In this document: positions 50,554 through 59,746 of the stretch, one piece after another
Numbering within the stretch: the stretch's first letter is position 1
Layout: each line of letters starts with the position of its first letter
Assembly: GCF_013266755.1 (NCBI RefSeq)
Contig: NZ_JABRWJ010000003.1
Coordinates: 186,001 to 250,000 of the forward strand
DNA length: 64,000 nt
Direction of reading: 5' to 3'
Source: Pseudaquabacterium terrae
Lineage (GTDB): Bacteria; Pseudomonadota; Gammaproteobacteria; Burkholderiales; Burkholderiaceae_C
Program-made: the position numbers and the translations under genes
The notes under the pieces: generated by a model
Databases searched by the model: none
What the model saw: the letters and a program-made list of their open reading frames with translations, nothing else
What the model was told of the DNA's origin: nothing

Positions 50554-53500
50554 ATGCGTCCCCTCCTCCTGCGCTTTTTGGTGTTGCTGATGCTGTCGGC
50601 CATCGCGGCCGTGGCTGTGCTCGTCTACAGCGTGGAGCGGTTCCCGCCGACCGTCGCGGCGCGCGACGGGCAGATCGATGTGAGCCACCGCGACTTTGCC
50701 GCCCAGGAGGCGCTGATGCTCGGCGGCCAGTGGCGCTGGCAGCCGCGGCACTTCGCGACCGCGGCGGACCCGGGCACCGGCGCTGCGACGATCGACGTGC
50801 CGCGGCCGTGGAATCAGCAGGCCGGCGCCGCCGCGCTGTGGGGCAGCTACGCGCTGACGGTGCAGTGCCTGCGGACCACCGGCCTCGCGCTGCTGGTGCC
50901 GGCGCAGCACAGCGCGTCGCGCTGGCTCGTCAACGGCAGCACACTGCATCAACAAGGGCTGCCCGCCGACAGCGCCGCGCAGGAGCGTGCGCAGCTCGGC
51001 ACCCGCCTGGTGCCGCTGAGCTCGGCCAGCTGCCCGCTGCACATCGTCGCGCACGTGTCGAACTTCGAGCACGCGCAAGGCGGCATGGTGCATGCACCGC
51101 TGCTCGGCGAGGAGAGCGTGCTGGCGCTGCAGCGCGGGCGCCACCTGGCGATCGATTTCGCGCTGATGGGCTGCTTGGGCCTGCTGGGCGTGCTGGCGCT
51201 GGCGTTCTACGGTGTGCGTCGCCGCGAATCGAGCGGTCTGTGGTTTGCGCTGTTCTGCGGCTGCGCCGCCGTCTACACCGGCCTGGCCAACGAGCGGCTG
51301 CTCGAGCGCCTGGGACTGCAGCTGTCGATGCAGGCGCACCTGCGGCTGGAGTACGCGGCCTGGCACCTGGCGACGCCGCTGCTGCTGCTGTTCCTGCGCG
51401 CACTGTTCCCGCAGGAGCTTGGCATCCGCCCGACGCGCTGGCTGCTCGCGGCCGGCGCGCTGCCGCTGGCCATCGTGCTGCTGCTGCCGATGCCCGTGGT
51501 CACGGCATCGATGGCCGGGCTGCAGCTGCTGACGCTGGCCAGCATCGGCTGGCTGCTCGCGCGGCTGACGCTGGCGGTCGAGCAGCGCCGCCCCGGTGCC
51601 GCGGTGTTCCTGGCGGGCCTGCTGACGCATGTCGCGCTGCTGCTGCCCGACAGCCTGCAGTTCGCCGAGCGCTTCGAGTGGCAGCGCGCGCCGTTCGGGC
51701 TGCTGGCTTTCGTGCTCGCGGCGGCGGCGGCGATGCTGCAGCGGCTGGCGCGAGCCCTGACCGCGGAGGAACAACGCGCGCTCGAGCAGCGCCACCGCGG
51801 CAACCTGCTGGAGCACGCCAGCCGTGCCGCCGAACACGACCTGGCGTTCGAGCGCGACCGGCTGCGCCTGCTGGTGCGCTCGACCAAGGCCGGCTTCGGC
51901 GACTGGGACGCGGTGACCGATGTCGTCACCTACACCGATCGCTTCAAGGAGATGCTCGGCTACCCGGCCGACCACGACACCACGCAGTGGCCGAGCATCT
52001 TCGAGATGATGCATCCCGACGATCGCGAGCGGGCGCGCGAGCAGTTCCGCCAGATGATCAGGCGCAAGCCGAGCGGCGGCGAGCAGGAGCCGGGCGAGCC
52101 GATGTCGTACCGGCTGCTGCGCCGCGACGGCAGCCCGGTGTGGATCCATGCCGAGGGCATCTCGCAGGTCGACGACAGCGGCCGCACGCTGCGCTTCATC
52201 ACCTCCTACCTCGACGTCACGCGCTTTCGCGAGCAGGAGGAAGCGCTGCGCGCGCAGATCGAGCTGACGCGCACGGAGCAGCGCCGGCTCGACCTCGTCG
52301 TGCGCGGCGCACGCGTGGGCATCGTCGACTGGGACGGCCGCACGCACGAGACCTACTACTCGCCGCGGCTGCGCGAGATCCGTGGCTGCGCGCCCGACGC
52401 CGATACGCGCGACTGGCCCGACTACTTCAAGGTGCTGATCCATCCCGACGACCGCGAGCGCGTGACGCGGCGCTGGGTCGCCTTCATCCGCGGCCAGGGG
52501 CCGGAGGGCCCGCACGGCGAGTACTACGCGCCGGAGGAGTACCGGCTGCTGCGCGCCGACGGCAGCCACGTGTGGGTGCAGGTCAGCGGCATGGCGGTGC
52601 GCGATGCGCGCGGCTTCGTGCTGCGCTGGATCGCCGCGATCATCGACATCACCGAGCGGCGCCGGCAGGACGAAGCGCGCGAGGACATGGAGCGCATCGG
52701 CCGCCACGACCTGAAGACGCCGCTGAATACGATCATCGCGGTGCCGCGGCTGCTGCGCGAGCGCGGGGCCTTCAGCGCCGACGACGAGGAGCTGCTGGGC
52801 ATCGTCGAGCGTGCGGGCCTGCGCATCCTGAGCCTGGTGAACCTGTCGCTCGACCTGTTCCGCATGGAGCAGGGCAGCTACGCGTTCCGCCCGCAGCCGA
52901 TCGACCTGCTCGAGGTGCTGCGCAGCGTGCTGGCCGACGTGCGTGCGCACGCCGAGACCAAGCGGCTGCAGCTGGTCGTGCGCATCGACGGCGTGGCGGC
53001 GCGCGAAGCCGATGCGGTGCACGCCTGGGCCGAGGATCTGCTGTGTTATTCGATCCTCGCCAACCTGACGAAGAACGCGATCGAGGCGGCGCCTGAGGCC
53101 AGCGCGATCAGCATCGACCTGCACCGCAGCGACCCGTTGCGGCTGACGCTGCACAACCGCGGCGCCGTGCCGGCGGCCGTGCGCGAATCCTTCTTCGACA
53201 AGTACTCGACCGCCGGCAAGTCCGACGGCACGGGCCTGGGCACCTACTCGGCCTGGCTGATGGCGCGCATCCAGGGCGGCGCGCTGGTGATGCGCAGCTC
53301 GGAGGCCGACGGCACGACGCTCGAGCTGACGCTGAAGAAGGCCAGCGCGCGCCAAGCGCAGGCGCTGCAGCAACGCCGCGCCGGCGAGCTGCGGCCGGCC
53401 GAGGTGCCGGCCGAGCCGTTGCCGGCGCGGCGCGTGCTGGCCGTCGACGACGACGAATTCAACCTGCTGGTGATGCGGCGCTACCTGCCGAACCCGCCGC

Positions 53501-54153
53501 TGGCGGTCTTCACCGCGGTCAACGGCCGCGCCGCGATCGAGCAGGCGCTGCAGTGCCGGCCCGACCTGGTGCTGATCGACCTCGACATGCCGGTGCTGAA
53601 CGGGCTCGACGCGACGCGCCGGCTGCGCGAGCTGCAGCGCGAGGGCGCGCTGCCGCCGTGTCCGATCGTGATGCTGTCGTCGCACGACGACGACGCGACG
53701 CGCCGGCGCGCGCTCGACGCCGGCTGCGACCACTACCTGTGCAAGCCGGTGTCCAAGGAGCTGCTGCTGCAGACCGTGCTGTGGGCCGCCGGCCGCTCGC
53801 CGCAGCCGCCGCTGGCGGGCGCGCCGGACACCGACGCTGCCGCCGTCGTCATCGACCCCGACCTGGTCGACCGCATGCCGGCCTTCCTGGAATCGCGGCG
53901 CGCGCTGCTGGCCGAGCTGGAGGCGGCGGCCGGCGCCGGCGATGCCGACGCCGCGCGGCGCCTCGCCCACCGGCTGGCCGGCAGCTTCGCGCTCTACGGA
54001 CTGCACTGGGCCGCCGGGCAGTGCCGCGCGCTCGAACGGGGCACCGGCAGCGCTGCCGCGCTGCAGGCGGCGCTCGCCGCACTGCGCGCACACCTGGACG
54101 GCGTGCAATCACGCACGCAGCCGGCCGCGACGACGACCCAGCCGCCCTCCTAG
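50554..54153 (+). CDS. Hybrid histidine kinase: 7TMR-DISM-PAS-PAS-HisKA-HATPase-REC-HPt
   Basis: A 1199-residue membrane kinase. Approximate order: signal/first helix 1-25, extracellular DISM-type beta domain 30-190 (HRDFAAQEALMLGGQWRWQP, WNQQ...LWGSYALTV), seven hydrophobic segments 200-400, PAS 440-555, PAS 575-700, HisKA with H718 in GRHDLKTPLNTII, HATPase ~840-945, receiver 959-1080 with D1009 in IDLDMP, and HPt with H1139 in LAHRLAGSFA. The start is uncertain (ATG at 50554, or 50536/50521). It is followed after 36 bp by a stand-alone receiver gene, so phosphate likely leaves through HPt H1139 to that protein. The signal is unknown. Confidence 0.93.
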   Translation: MRPLLLRFLVLLMLSAIAAVAVLVYSVERFPPTVAARDGQIDVSHRDFAAQEALMLGGQWRWQPRHFATAADPGTGAATIDVPRPWNQQAGAAALWGSYALTVQCLRTTGLALLVPAQHSASRWLVNGSTLHQQGLPADSAAQERAQLGTRLVPLSSASCPLHIVAHVSNFEHAQGGMVHAPLLGEESVLALQRGRHLAIDFALMGCLGLLGVLALAFYGVRRRESSGLWFALFCGCAAVYTGLANERLLERLGLQLSMQAHLRLEYAAWHLATPLLLLFLRALFPQELGIRPTRWLLAAGALPLAIVLLLPMPVVTASMAGLQLLTLASIGWLLARLTLAVEQRRPGAAVFLAGLLTHVALLLPDSLQFAERFEWQRAPFGLLAFVLAAAAAMLQRLARALTAEEQRALEQRHRGNLLEHASRAAEHDLAFERDRLRLLVRSTKAGFGDWDAVTDVVTYTDRFKEMLGYPADHDTTQWPSIFEMMHPDDRERAREQFRQMIRRKPSGGEQEPGEPMSYRLLRRDGSPVWIHAEGISQVDDSGRTLRFITSYLDVTRFREQEEALRAQIELTRTEQRRLDLVVRGARVGIVDWDGRTHETYYSPRLREIRGCAPDADTRDWPDYFKVLIHPDDRERVTRRWVAFIRGQGPEGPHGEYYAPEEYRLLRADGSHVWVQVSGMAVRDARGFVLRWIAAIIDITERRRQDEAREDMERIGRHDLKTPLNTIIAVPRLLRERGAFSADDEELLGIVERAGLRILSLVNLSLDLFRMEQGSYAFRPQPIDLLEVLRSVLADVRAHAETKRLQLVVRIDGVAAREADAVHAWAEDLLCYSILANLTKNAIEAAPEASAISIDLHRSDPLRLTLHNRGAVPAAVRESFFDKYSTAGKSDGTGLGTYSAWLMARIQGGALVMRSSEADGTTLELTLKKASARQAQALQQRRAGELRPAEVPAEPLPARRVLAVDDDEFNLLVMRRYLPNPPLAVFTAVNGRAAIEQALQCRPDLVLIDLDMPVLNGLDATRRLRELQREGALPPCPIVMLSSHDDDATRRRALDAGCDHYLCKPVSKELLLQTVLWAAGRSPQPPLAGAPDTDAAAVVIDPDLVDRMPAFLESRRALLAELEAAAGAGDADAARRLAHRLAGSFALYGLHWAAGQCRALERGTGSAAALQAALAALRAHLDGVQSRTQPAATTTQPPS

Positions 54154-54189
54154 CGCCGACCACAATCGCGCATCAAGAGGTAACCGCCG

Positions 54190-54567
54190 ATGTCCGACAA
54201 GCCCCGCATCCTGATCGTCGACGACGACCCCGCCGTCACCGAGCTGCTCGAGCTGAAGCTCGACGAGCTGTTCGAGGTCCGCGTGACCAACGACCCGCGA
54301 GAGGTACAGGCCCTGGTGCGCCTGCACCAGCCCGACGCGGTGGTCTGCGACATCGACATGCCCGGGCTCGATGGCGGCGAAGTCTGCTTCCGCCTGAGCC
54401 AGGACCCGCTGACGAGCCACATCCCGGTGCTGTACCTGACGGCGATGGTCTCGGCCGCCGAGGTCAAGGCGCTCGATGGCACGCTCGGCGGCCGGCCCGG
54501 CGTCTCCAAGGGCGCGCCGGTGCCCGAGATCGCCAAGCGCATCCTCGAGGTGATCGCGACCCGTTGA
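54190..54567 (+). CDS. Stand-alone response-regulator receiver
   Basis: A 125-residue single receiver domain: ILIVDDDPAVTELLELKL with the acidic triad, phospho-acceptor D54 in VVCDIDMPGLDGG, the T/S switch region in PVLYLTAMVSA, and the conserved lysine in GVSKGAPV. There is no output domain. It follows the DISM hybrid kinase by 36 bp and is the obvious acceptor of phosphate from the kinase's HPt domain (inference). What it controls is not visible; CheY-like protein-protein output is likely. Confidence 0.92.
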   Translation: MSDKPRILIVDDDPAVTELLELKLDELFEVRVTNDPREVQALVRLHQPDAVVCDIDMPGLDGGEVCFRLSQDPLTSHIPVLYLTAMVSAAEVKALDGTLGGRPGVSKGAPVPEIAKRILEVIATR

Positions 54568-54663
54568 ATCCGACCGTTTCCACCGTCGAACGCGCAAATC
54601 CGGCGAAATCAATCACGGTCGTCACAATTTCCGGCGGGGTCGGCTGGGGCATGCTCGTGAGCC

Positions 54664-55164
54664 ATGGACTTACGGCAACTTTCCAGCGGCCTGCCGCCGG
54701 ACGATCACCGCGGCGGGCGCAAGCACCGGTACATGGAAGCGTCGGACATCAATGCAGCGTTCCGCGAGTTCTTCACGCCGCTGCGCAGCTACATCCGGCG
54801 CGGCATGCAGACCGACGGCCAGGTCTATTCGGTCGAGATGGACGTCTGCATCCCGGGTGAGCTGCTGGCCACTGACTGGATCCCGCTGCCCTCGCGCGGC
54901 ATCAAGGATCCGGCGTCGATCCGCAATCCCGCGCGCCGCCGCGCCCTCTTCGACCAGCTGTTCGCCGAACAGCGGCCCGAAGCGCTGTTCGCCTACGTCT
55001 GCGAGCGCCACGAGGGCGAAGGTGCCCCGGTGCTGTACCTCGAGATTGTCTCGGCCGACGGCTGGTATGCCGCCGAGTACCCGATCCGCCGCGGCGAAGG
55101 CTGGCACCGCCGCGACCTGGCCGAAGCGCCGCATCGGCGCGTCAACCCGCTGGCGCTCGCTTAA
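54664..55164 (+). CDS. Hypothetical protein, 166 aa
   Basis: A soluble protein of unknown function. It includes a central region with FREFFTPLRSYIRRGMQTDGQVYSVEMDVCIPGELLATDWIPLPSRGIKDPASIRNPARRRALFDQLFAEQRPEALFAYVCERHEGEGAPVLYLEIVSADGWYAAEYPIRRGEGWHRRDL. No transmembrane or signal segments are visible. The GRxxYSVEMD and EIVSADGWYAAEYPI segments are beta-rich. An internal ATG at 54733 is an alternative start. It is convergent with the hydroxyproline operon's last gene, 16 bp away. Confidence 0.7.
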   Translation: MDLRQLSSGLPPDDHRGGRKHRYMEASDINAAFREFFTPLRSYIRRGMQTDGQVYSVEMDVCIPGELLATDWIPLPSRGIKDPASIRNPARRRALFDQLFAEQRPEALFAYVCERHEGEGAPVLYLEIVSADGWYAAEYPIRRGEGWHRRDLAEAPHRRVNPLALA

Positions 55165-55180
55165 GCAGCCTGGGCGCTGA

Positions 55181-56089
55181 TCAGTCGAGCGCCGGCCGCG
55201 TCTCGAGCGCGCGCCGGATCACCGCTTCGGCCCGCCGCAACTCGTCACCCTCGAGCGCCAGCCGGGGCGCCCGCACCCGCGCACTGCCCAGCCCGACCAT
55301 CTGCTGCGTCAGCTTGATCAGCTGCACGAACTTCGGCACGGTGTCCAGCCGCAGCAGCGGCAGGAACCACTCGTAGAGGCGCCGCGCCTCGTCGACGCGG
55401 CCGGCGCGCGCCAGCTCGAACAGGCGCACCGATTCGTGCGGCAGCGCGTTGACGAGACCGGCGATCCAGCCGCTGACGCCGACGCCGATGCCCTCGACGA
55501 TCAGGTCGTCCACGCCCATCAGCAGCTTCAGCCGCTCGCCGAGCAAGGCGCGGATCGCGCTGACCCGGCGCACGTCGGCACTCGACTCCTTGATCGCCAC
55601 CAGGTTCGTTTGCCGTTCGCACAACGCGGCCACCTGCTCGGGCGTGAAGTCGGTGCGGTAGGCGATCGGGTTGTTGTAGAGGATGCAGGGCAGCGCCGTC
55701 GCTGCGATCACCGCCTCGACATGCGCCTGCATCTCGCGCGCATCGGTCGAGTAGACGTAGGGCGGCAGCACCATCAGCCCCGCGCAACCCAGCTGCTCGG
55801 CCTGGCGGGCCTGCGCGACGGCGTCGGCGGTGCCGAGCGCCGCGATGCCGGCAATGACGCGGCGCGGGCCCGGCGTGGCGTGCAGCAGCGTCTGCAGCAC
55901 GCTGCGGCGCTCGTCGGCGCTCAGGGTCGCCACTTCGCCGAGCGAGCCGAGCGCGACGATCGCGCTGCAGCCGGCGGCCGTCAACGTGCGCGCGTGGTGG
56001 TCGAGGAAGTCGCGGTCGATCGTGTCCTGCGCGGTGAACGGCGTCGTGATGGCCGGCATCACGCCGTCCATGAAGGCCAATTCGGTCAT
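55181..56089 (-). CDS. DapA-family protein, probable 1-pyrroline-4-hydroxy-2-carboxylate deaminase
   Basis: A 302-residue member of the DHDPS superfamily with the full catalytic set: GSLGEVATLS (GxxGE), Y138 in CILYNNPIAYRTD and Schiff-base K167 in LVAIKESS. AGGAGA precedes the ATG at 56089. It ends the 4-hydroxyproline operon; in that pathway a DapA-family enzyme converts Pyr4H2C to 2-oxoglutarate semialdehyde and ammonia. That role is assigned by operon context, since sequence alone cannot separate it from other family lyases. It overlaps the preceding gene by 4 bp. Confidence 0.9.
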   Translation of the reverse strand: MTELAFMDGVMPAITTPFTAQDTIDRDFLDHHARTLTAAGCSAIVALGSLGEVATLSADERRSVLQTLLHATPGPRRVIAGIAALGTADAVAQARQAEQLGCAGLMVLPPYVYSTDAREMQAHVEAVIAATALPCILYNNPIAYRTDFTPEQVAALCERQTNLVAIKESSADVRRVSAIRALLGERLKLLMGVDDLIVEGIGVGVSGWIAGLVNALPHESVRLFELARAGRVDEARRLYEWFLPLLRLDTVPKFVQLIKLTQQMVGLGSARVRAPRLALEGDELRRAEAVIRRALETRPALD

Positions 56090-57345
56090 GGGGTCTCCTG
56101 GGGGTTGATAACAGGCAAAAGCGCCAGCGTCGCAGCGCGCGCCGGCATGAACGGCGGCCGCACGTCGTCGACCGACCAGCCCTTCAGCAGCGCCGCGGCG
56201 GCAGCGCACAGCCGGCCCTGGCAGTGGCCCATGCCGCAGCGCGTCTGCAGCCGGGCTTCGCGCCAGTCGGCGCAGCGCGCGACGTCGGCCCAGCGCACGT
56301 CTTCGCAGCGGCAGAGCAGCGTCCGGTCATCGGGACGCGGCGACTCCTCGCGGCGCGGCTCGAAAGCCTGGTGCAAGGCCTCGGCGAAAGCCCGCTCGCG
56401 CTGCAGCGCCGGGCCGAGCGCGCGGGCTTCGGATTCACGGCCGGCGGCCGCGAAGCCGGCGATGCGGCCTTCGAGGCAGGCCTTGGCGACACCGCCGATG
56501 CCAGTGCTTTCGCCGGCGGCGAAGATGCCGGGCTGCGAGGTCGCGCACAGCGTGTCGGTCAGCACGCCCCGGGGGCCGCGCGCGCAGCCGAGCAGCGTGG
56601 GCAGCGGCAGCTCGGGCAGCAGGCCGTGGCTGATCGCGAGCAGGTCGCAGGCGATCGTGTGCTGCGTGCCGCGGGCATCGGCCAGGCGAACGCCACCCAG
56701 CACGCCGCCGGCGGCATCGGCGGCGACGAGGCGCCAGCCGCAGCGGTAGGGCGTGCGCCGCAGCGCGAGGCGAAGCCGCAGCGCCTGCAGCAGCCGATCG
56801 GGGTGGCGATGCAGCCCGGCCGCGAAGCGCAGCACGCGCTTCCGCGGCGCCTGTTCGGCGATCAGCATCACCTGCGCGCCGGCGGCGCGGGCGCTGTCGG
56901 CCGCGGCCAGCAGCAGCGGTCCGGTGCCGGCGATCACGACGCGGCGCCCACGCAGCGACAGCCCGGCCTTCAGCATCAGCTGCAGCCCGCCGGCGGCGAC
57001 CACGCCGGGCAGCGTCCACCCGGGAAACGGCAGCTGGCGCTCGCGCGCGCCGGTGGCCAGCACCAGGCGCTGCGCCGCGAGCCAGCGCGCCGGCGCGCCC
57101 GCGGGCTCGACCAGCAGCGCCGGCCCGTCGGCGGCGATCACACGCGCCGCATGCAGCCGCTGCACGCCCAGCCGGTCGGCCCGTGCGAGCAGTGCGTCGC
57201 GCACCGCCAGCGGCGTGCTGCCGGCCCACAGCCGGCCACCGGACGCGGGCATCTGGTCGAGCAGCGTGACGTGCGCGCCCGACGCGGCGGCCGCGCAGGC
57301 GGCGTTCAGGCCGGCCGGTCCGGCGCCGATCACCAGCACCTTCAT
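56086..57345 (-). CDS. FAD/NAD-binding oxidoreductase, probable D-hydroxyproline dehydrogenase subunit (alpha-like)
   Basis: A 419-residue flavoprotein. It starts VLVIGAGPAGLNAACAAAASGAHVTLLDQMPASGGRLW, the Rossmann/FAD signature, and has a C-terminal iron-sulfur region with four cysteines, CRCEDVRWADVARCADW...TRCGMGHCQGRLC, as in HcnB/OoxA/opine oxidase alpha subunits. Family relatives form heteromeric D-hydroxyproline dehydrogenases with a FAD subunit and a 2Fe-2S protein, both present here. The start at 57345 overlaps the small 2Fe-2S gene by 4 bp. Length and motifs are normal. It oxidises cis-4-hydroxy-D-proline to Pyr4H2C (pathway inference). Confidence 0.9.
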   Translation of the reverse strand: MKVLVIGAGPAGLNAACAAAASGAHVTLLDQMPASGGRLWAGSTPLAVRDALLARADRLGVQRLHAARVIAADGPALLVEPAGAPARWLAAQRLVLATGARERQLPFPGWTLPGVVAAGGLQLMLKAGLSLRGRRVVIAGTGPLLLAAADSARAAGAQVMLIAEQAPRKRVLRFAAGLHRHPDRLLQALRLRLALRRTPYRCGWRLVAADAAGGVLGGVRLADARGTQHTIACDLLAISHGLLPELPLPTLLGCARGPRGVLTDTLCATSQPGIFAAGESTGIGGVAKACLEGRIAGFAAAGRESEARALGPALQRERAFAEALHQAFEPRREESPRPDDRTLLCRCEDVRWADVARCADWREARLQTRCGMGHCQGRLCAAAAALLKGWSVDDVRPPFMPARAATLALLPVINPQETP

Positions 57346-57599
57346 CGCCGACCACCCCGCTGCGTCTGCACGCGCAGCCCGGCACGGCACGGCGTCAGGC
57401 ACGCGAGCACGCCGTCGCGGCCGTCGATGGTCACGCGACATTCACCGCAGACGCCCATGCCGCACCACGGCAGCCGCACCTCGCCGCGCAGGCTGCGCCG
57501 CGCCGGCCGGCCGAGCGACCACAGCAGCGCAGCGACGTTCGACCCCGGCGGCGCCTCGCAAGCCTGGCCATCGATCATCAGCGTTAGCGATGCGCTCAC
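57342..57599 (-). CDS. Small 2Fe-2S ferredoxin-like subunit
   Basis: An 85-residue protein with the ferredoxin-type 2Fe-2S pattern in LPWCGMGVCGECRV (CxxxxCxxC) and a further cysteine in VLACLTPC. Such small subunits (HcnA/OoxA-like) join the FAD subunit of D-hydroxyproline or opine oxidase complexes. The start is the GTG at 57599, which overlaps the stop of the upstream FAD oxidase (GTGA); its own stop overlaps the next start (ATGA). These overlaps make one tightly translated unit of five genes. Confidence 0.93.
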   Translation of the reverse strand: MSASLTLMIDGQACEAPPGSNVAALLWSLGRPARRSLRGEVRLPWCGMGVCGECRVTIDGRDGVLACLTPCRAGLRVQTQRGGRR

Positions 57600-58711
57600 A
57601 CGCCCTCCTCGACCGCCAGCAGCATGCGCGCCGGATCGAAGGGCGCGGCGTCGATCGGGCAGTCGCGGCCGAGCATCTGCGCGACGAGCAACTGCGCCGT
57701 CGCCGGCGCCGTCGTGATGCCCAGGCCCTCGTGCCCGGCGGCGACCCAGACGCCCGGCAGAAGCGGCCAGCGCCCGATGCACGGCCGCCCGTCGGCGCTG
57801 CCCGGGCGCACGCCGGTCCACGCGCGCAGCACCGGCACGTCGGCCAGGCCCGGCACGAAGTGAATCGAGCGCCCCACCATGCGTCCGAACACCGCAGCGT
57901 CGATCGCCCGGTCATCGCGCCCGACCTGCCGGCACGAGCCGATCAACAGCTGCCCGGTCGGCCGCGGCTGCAGGTTGAAGGCGATCGAGTCGGCGCTGCC
58001 GTGCGCGCTGGCACCGTAGCCGACCTCCACCACCTGGTGCCGCAACGGCAGCGCGCAGCGGTCGGTGATCGCCAGATGCCCCTTGCGCGGCACGAAGCGC
58101 AGCTCCGGCAGCAGGCGTGCGCTGTCGAGCCCGGCGGCGATCACGATCGCGTCGGCACCGATGCGGCGGCCGTCGGCGAGTTGCACGCCACACGGCAGCA
58201 CGCGCTGCACCGTGGCGCCGGCGGCCCAGGCGATGCGGCCGCGTCCTTCGTCGCCTAGAAGAGACCTCGCCACGCGCGGTGCATAGATCACGCCATCGCC
58301 GGCCACCCGCAGGCCGGCGGCCAGGCCGCGCCGCAGCACCGGCTCGGCGATGGCGAGCGTGCGCTCGTCGAGCCATTCGCAGCCGATGCCGGCCTGCTGC
58401 AGCCGCTGCTGCTTGGCGCGCAGCGCGGGCAACTCGTGGTCCTCGGTTGCCAGCCACAGCGTGCCGCAATCCCGGTACTCGCCGCTTGCCAAGTGCCCGC
58501 TCTGCCGCCACAGCGCGAGCGACCAGCGGCTCAGCGCGAGCTCGGCCGGATCGTCGTCCAGCACCACCAGGTGGCCCATGCCGGCGGCGGTCGCGCCGTC
58601 GCCGGGCGACAGCGCGCTCAGCACGTGCACGCGCTGCCCCTGCTGGGCCAGCGCCGCGGCGATGAACGCGCCGACGATGCCGGCGCCGATCACCAGCACG
58701 TCCGCCGTCAC
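57596..58711 (-). CDS. FAD-dependent D-amino-acid oxidase-like protein, probable D-hydroxyproline dehydrogenase subunit (beta-like)
   Basis: A 371-residue DAO-family flavoprotein. [31 protein letters not shown] at the N-terminus is the FAD-binding dinucleotide fold, and [25 protein letters not shown] and [47 protein letters not shown] match the GlpD/DadA type. The start is GTG at 58711, overlapping the epimerase stop. It likely supplies the dehydrogenase catalytic site, with the alpha and 2Fe-2S subunits passing electrons. The substrate is cis-4-hydroxy-D-proline by operon inference, not proven. Confidence 0.92.
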   Translation of the reverse strand: MTADVLVIGAGIVGAFIAAALAQQGQRVHVLSALSPGDGATAAGMGHLVVLDDDPAELALSRWSLALWRQSGHLASGEYRDCGTLWLATEDHELPALRAKQQRLQQAGIGCEWLDERTLAIAEPVLRRGLAAGLRVAGDGVIYAPRVARSLLGDEGRGRIAWAAGATVQRVLPCGVQLADGRRIGADAIVIAAGLDSARLLPELRFVPRKGHLAITDRCALPLRHQVVEVGYGASAHGSADSIAFNLQPRPTGQLLIGSCRQVGRDDRAIDAAVFGRMVGRSIHFVPGLADVPVLRAWTGVRPGSADGRPCIGRWPLLPGVWVAAGHEGLGITTAPATAQLLVAQMLGRDCPIDAAPFDPARMLLAVEEGV

Positions 58712-59664
58712 TGGATGCCCCAGCAGAACGGATCGGCGTCGTCGAGCAGCAGCTGGCCCTCGGCGTTGACATGGGCGCGGCCGGTGATCTCGGGCAGCAC
58801 GGCCCGATCGGCCTGCGGATCGGCATCCGCGTCGGCCCAGCGATAACGCGCCTCGAAAACGCTGCCGACCACGCTCTGCTGTCGCCACAGCGCGCCCGGC
58901 GCGAGCTTCCCGTCGGCCGCCAGGCAGGCCAGCTTGGCACTGGTGCCGGTGCCGCAGGGCGAACGGTCGTAGGCCTTGCCGGGGCACAGCACGAAGCTGC
59001 GGCTGTCGGCCTGCTCGCTCGGCGCGAACAGCTCGATGTGGTCGATCTCGGCACCGTCGCGGCCGCTGATGCGCTGCGCCGCGAGTGCGCAGCGGATGCG
59101 CCATGCGGCGTCGGTCAGCAGCTCGATCTGCGGCACGCCGATCGGCGTCGCGCGCCAGTCGGCGAGGAAGAACCAGTTGCCGCCCCAGGCGACGTCGCCC
59201 GTCACCTCGCCGATGCCGGGCACCGCGACGATCAGCTTCGCGCGCCAGCGGTACGAGGGCACGTTCTGCACAGTCACGCGGCCGTCATCGTGCAGCTGGC
59301 AGCGCACGCTGCCGACCGGCGTGTCGAGCACGTGCAGGCCGGGCTGAATGCGGCCGAGGTGCTGCAAAGTCGTGATCACGCCGATCGCGCCGTGCCCGCA
59401 CATGCCGAGCACGCCGACGTTGTTGAAGAAGATCACCGAGGCCGCCGAGCCCGGCTCGACGGGCGGCGCGAGCAGCGCGCCGACCAGCACGTCCGAGCCG
59501 CGCGGCTCGCAGACCACCGCGCGGCGCCAGGCATCGTGCTCGCGCACCAGCCGGTCGCGCCGCTCGGCCAGGCGGGTCGTCGGGTCCAGCGGCGGCAGGC
59601 CGTCGAGCACCACGCGCGTGGGCTCGCCGCCGGTGTGCGAATCGATGAACGAGATGCGATGCAT
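58708..59664 (-). CDS. 4-Hydroxyproline 2-epimerase (proline racemase family)
   Basis: A 318-residue enzyme of the proline racemase fold. The two catalytic cysteines are C89 in [10 protein letters not shown] and C237 in [11 protein letters not shown], both intact, and [11 protein letters not shown] matches the start. In members where both catalytic residues are Cys, the enzyme is a true racemase or epimerase; trans-3-hydroxyproline dehydratases have Ser or Thr at the first. It converts trans-4-hydroxy-L-proline to cis-4-hydroxy-D-proline. It is the first gene of the operon; ATG at 59664, or 59673 with three more residues. It is divergent from an AraC regulator. Confidence 0.94.
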   Translation of the reverse strand: MHRISFIDSHTGGEPTRVVLDGLPPLDPTTRLAERRDRLVREHDAWRRAVVCEPRGSDVLVGALLAPPVEPGSAASVIFFNNVGVLGMCGHGAIGVITTLQHLGRIQPGLHVLDTPVGSVRCQLHDDGRVTVQNVPSYRWRAKLIVAVPGIGEVTGDVAWGGNWFFLADWRATPIGVPQIELLTDAAWRIRCALAAQRISGRDGAEIDHIELFAPSEQADSRSFVLCPGKAYDRSPCGTGTSAKLACLAADGKLAPGALWRQQSVVGSVFEARYRWADADADPQADRAVLPEITGRAHVNAEGQLLLDDADPFCWGIQ

Positions 59665-59746
59665 GCGCCGCATCTTCGAGCGCAGAGCGTCCCCGCGTCT
59701 TGCACCGAAGCCGCGAAGGGGATGCCGAAATCTGCACAATGAGCCG

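Noticed and set aside
48684-53096. A 1470-residue open frame on the plus strand
   Set aside because: It is antisense to the Suv3-like helicase and continues out of frame through the DISM kinase; composition is Arg/Ala-rich noise caused by high GC, with no start signal or domain.
50470-54108. A 1212-residue open frame on the minus strand
   Set aside because: It is fully antisense to the DISM kinase, which has clear domains in the right frame. The antisense product is low-complexity His/Arg/Gln-rich.
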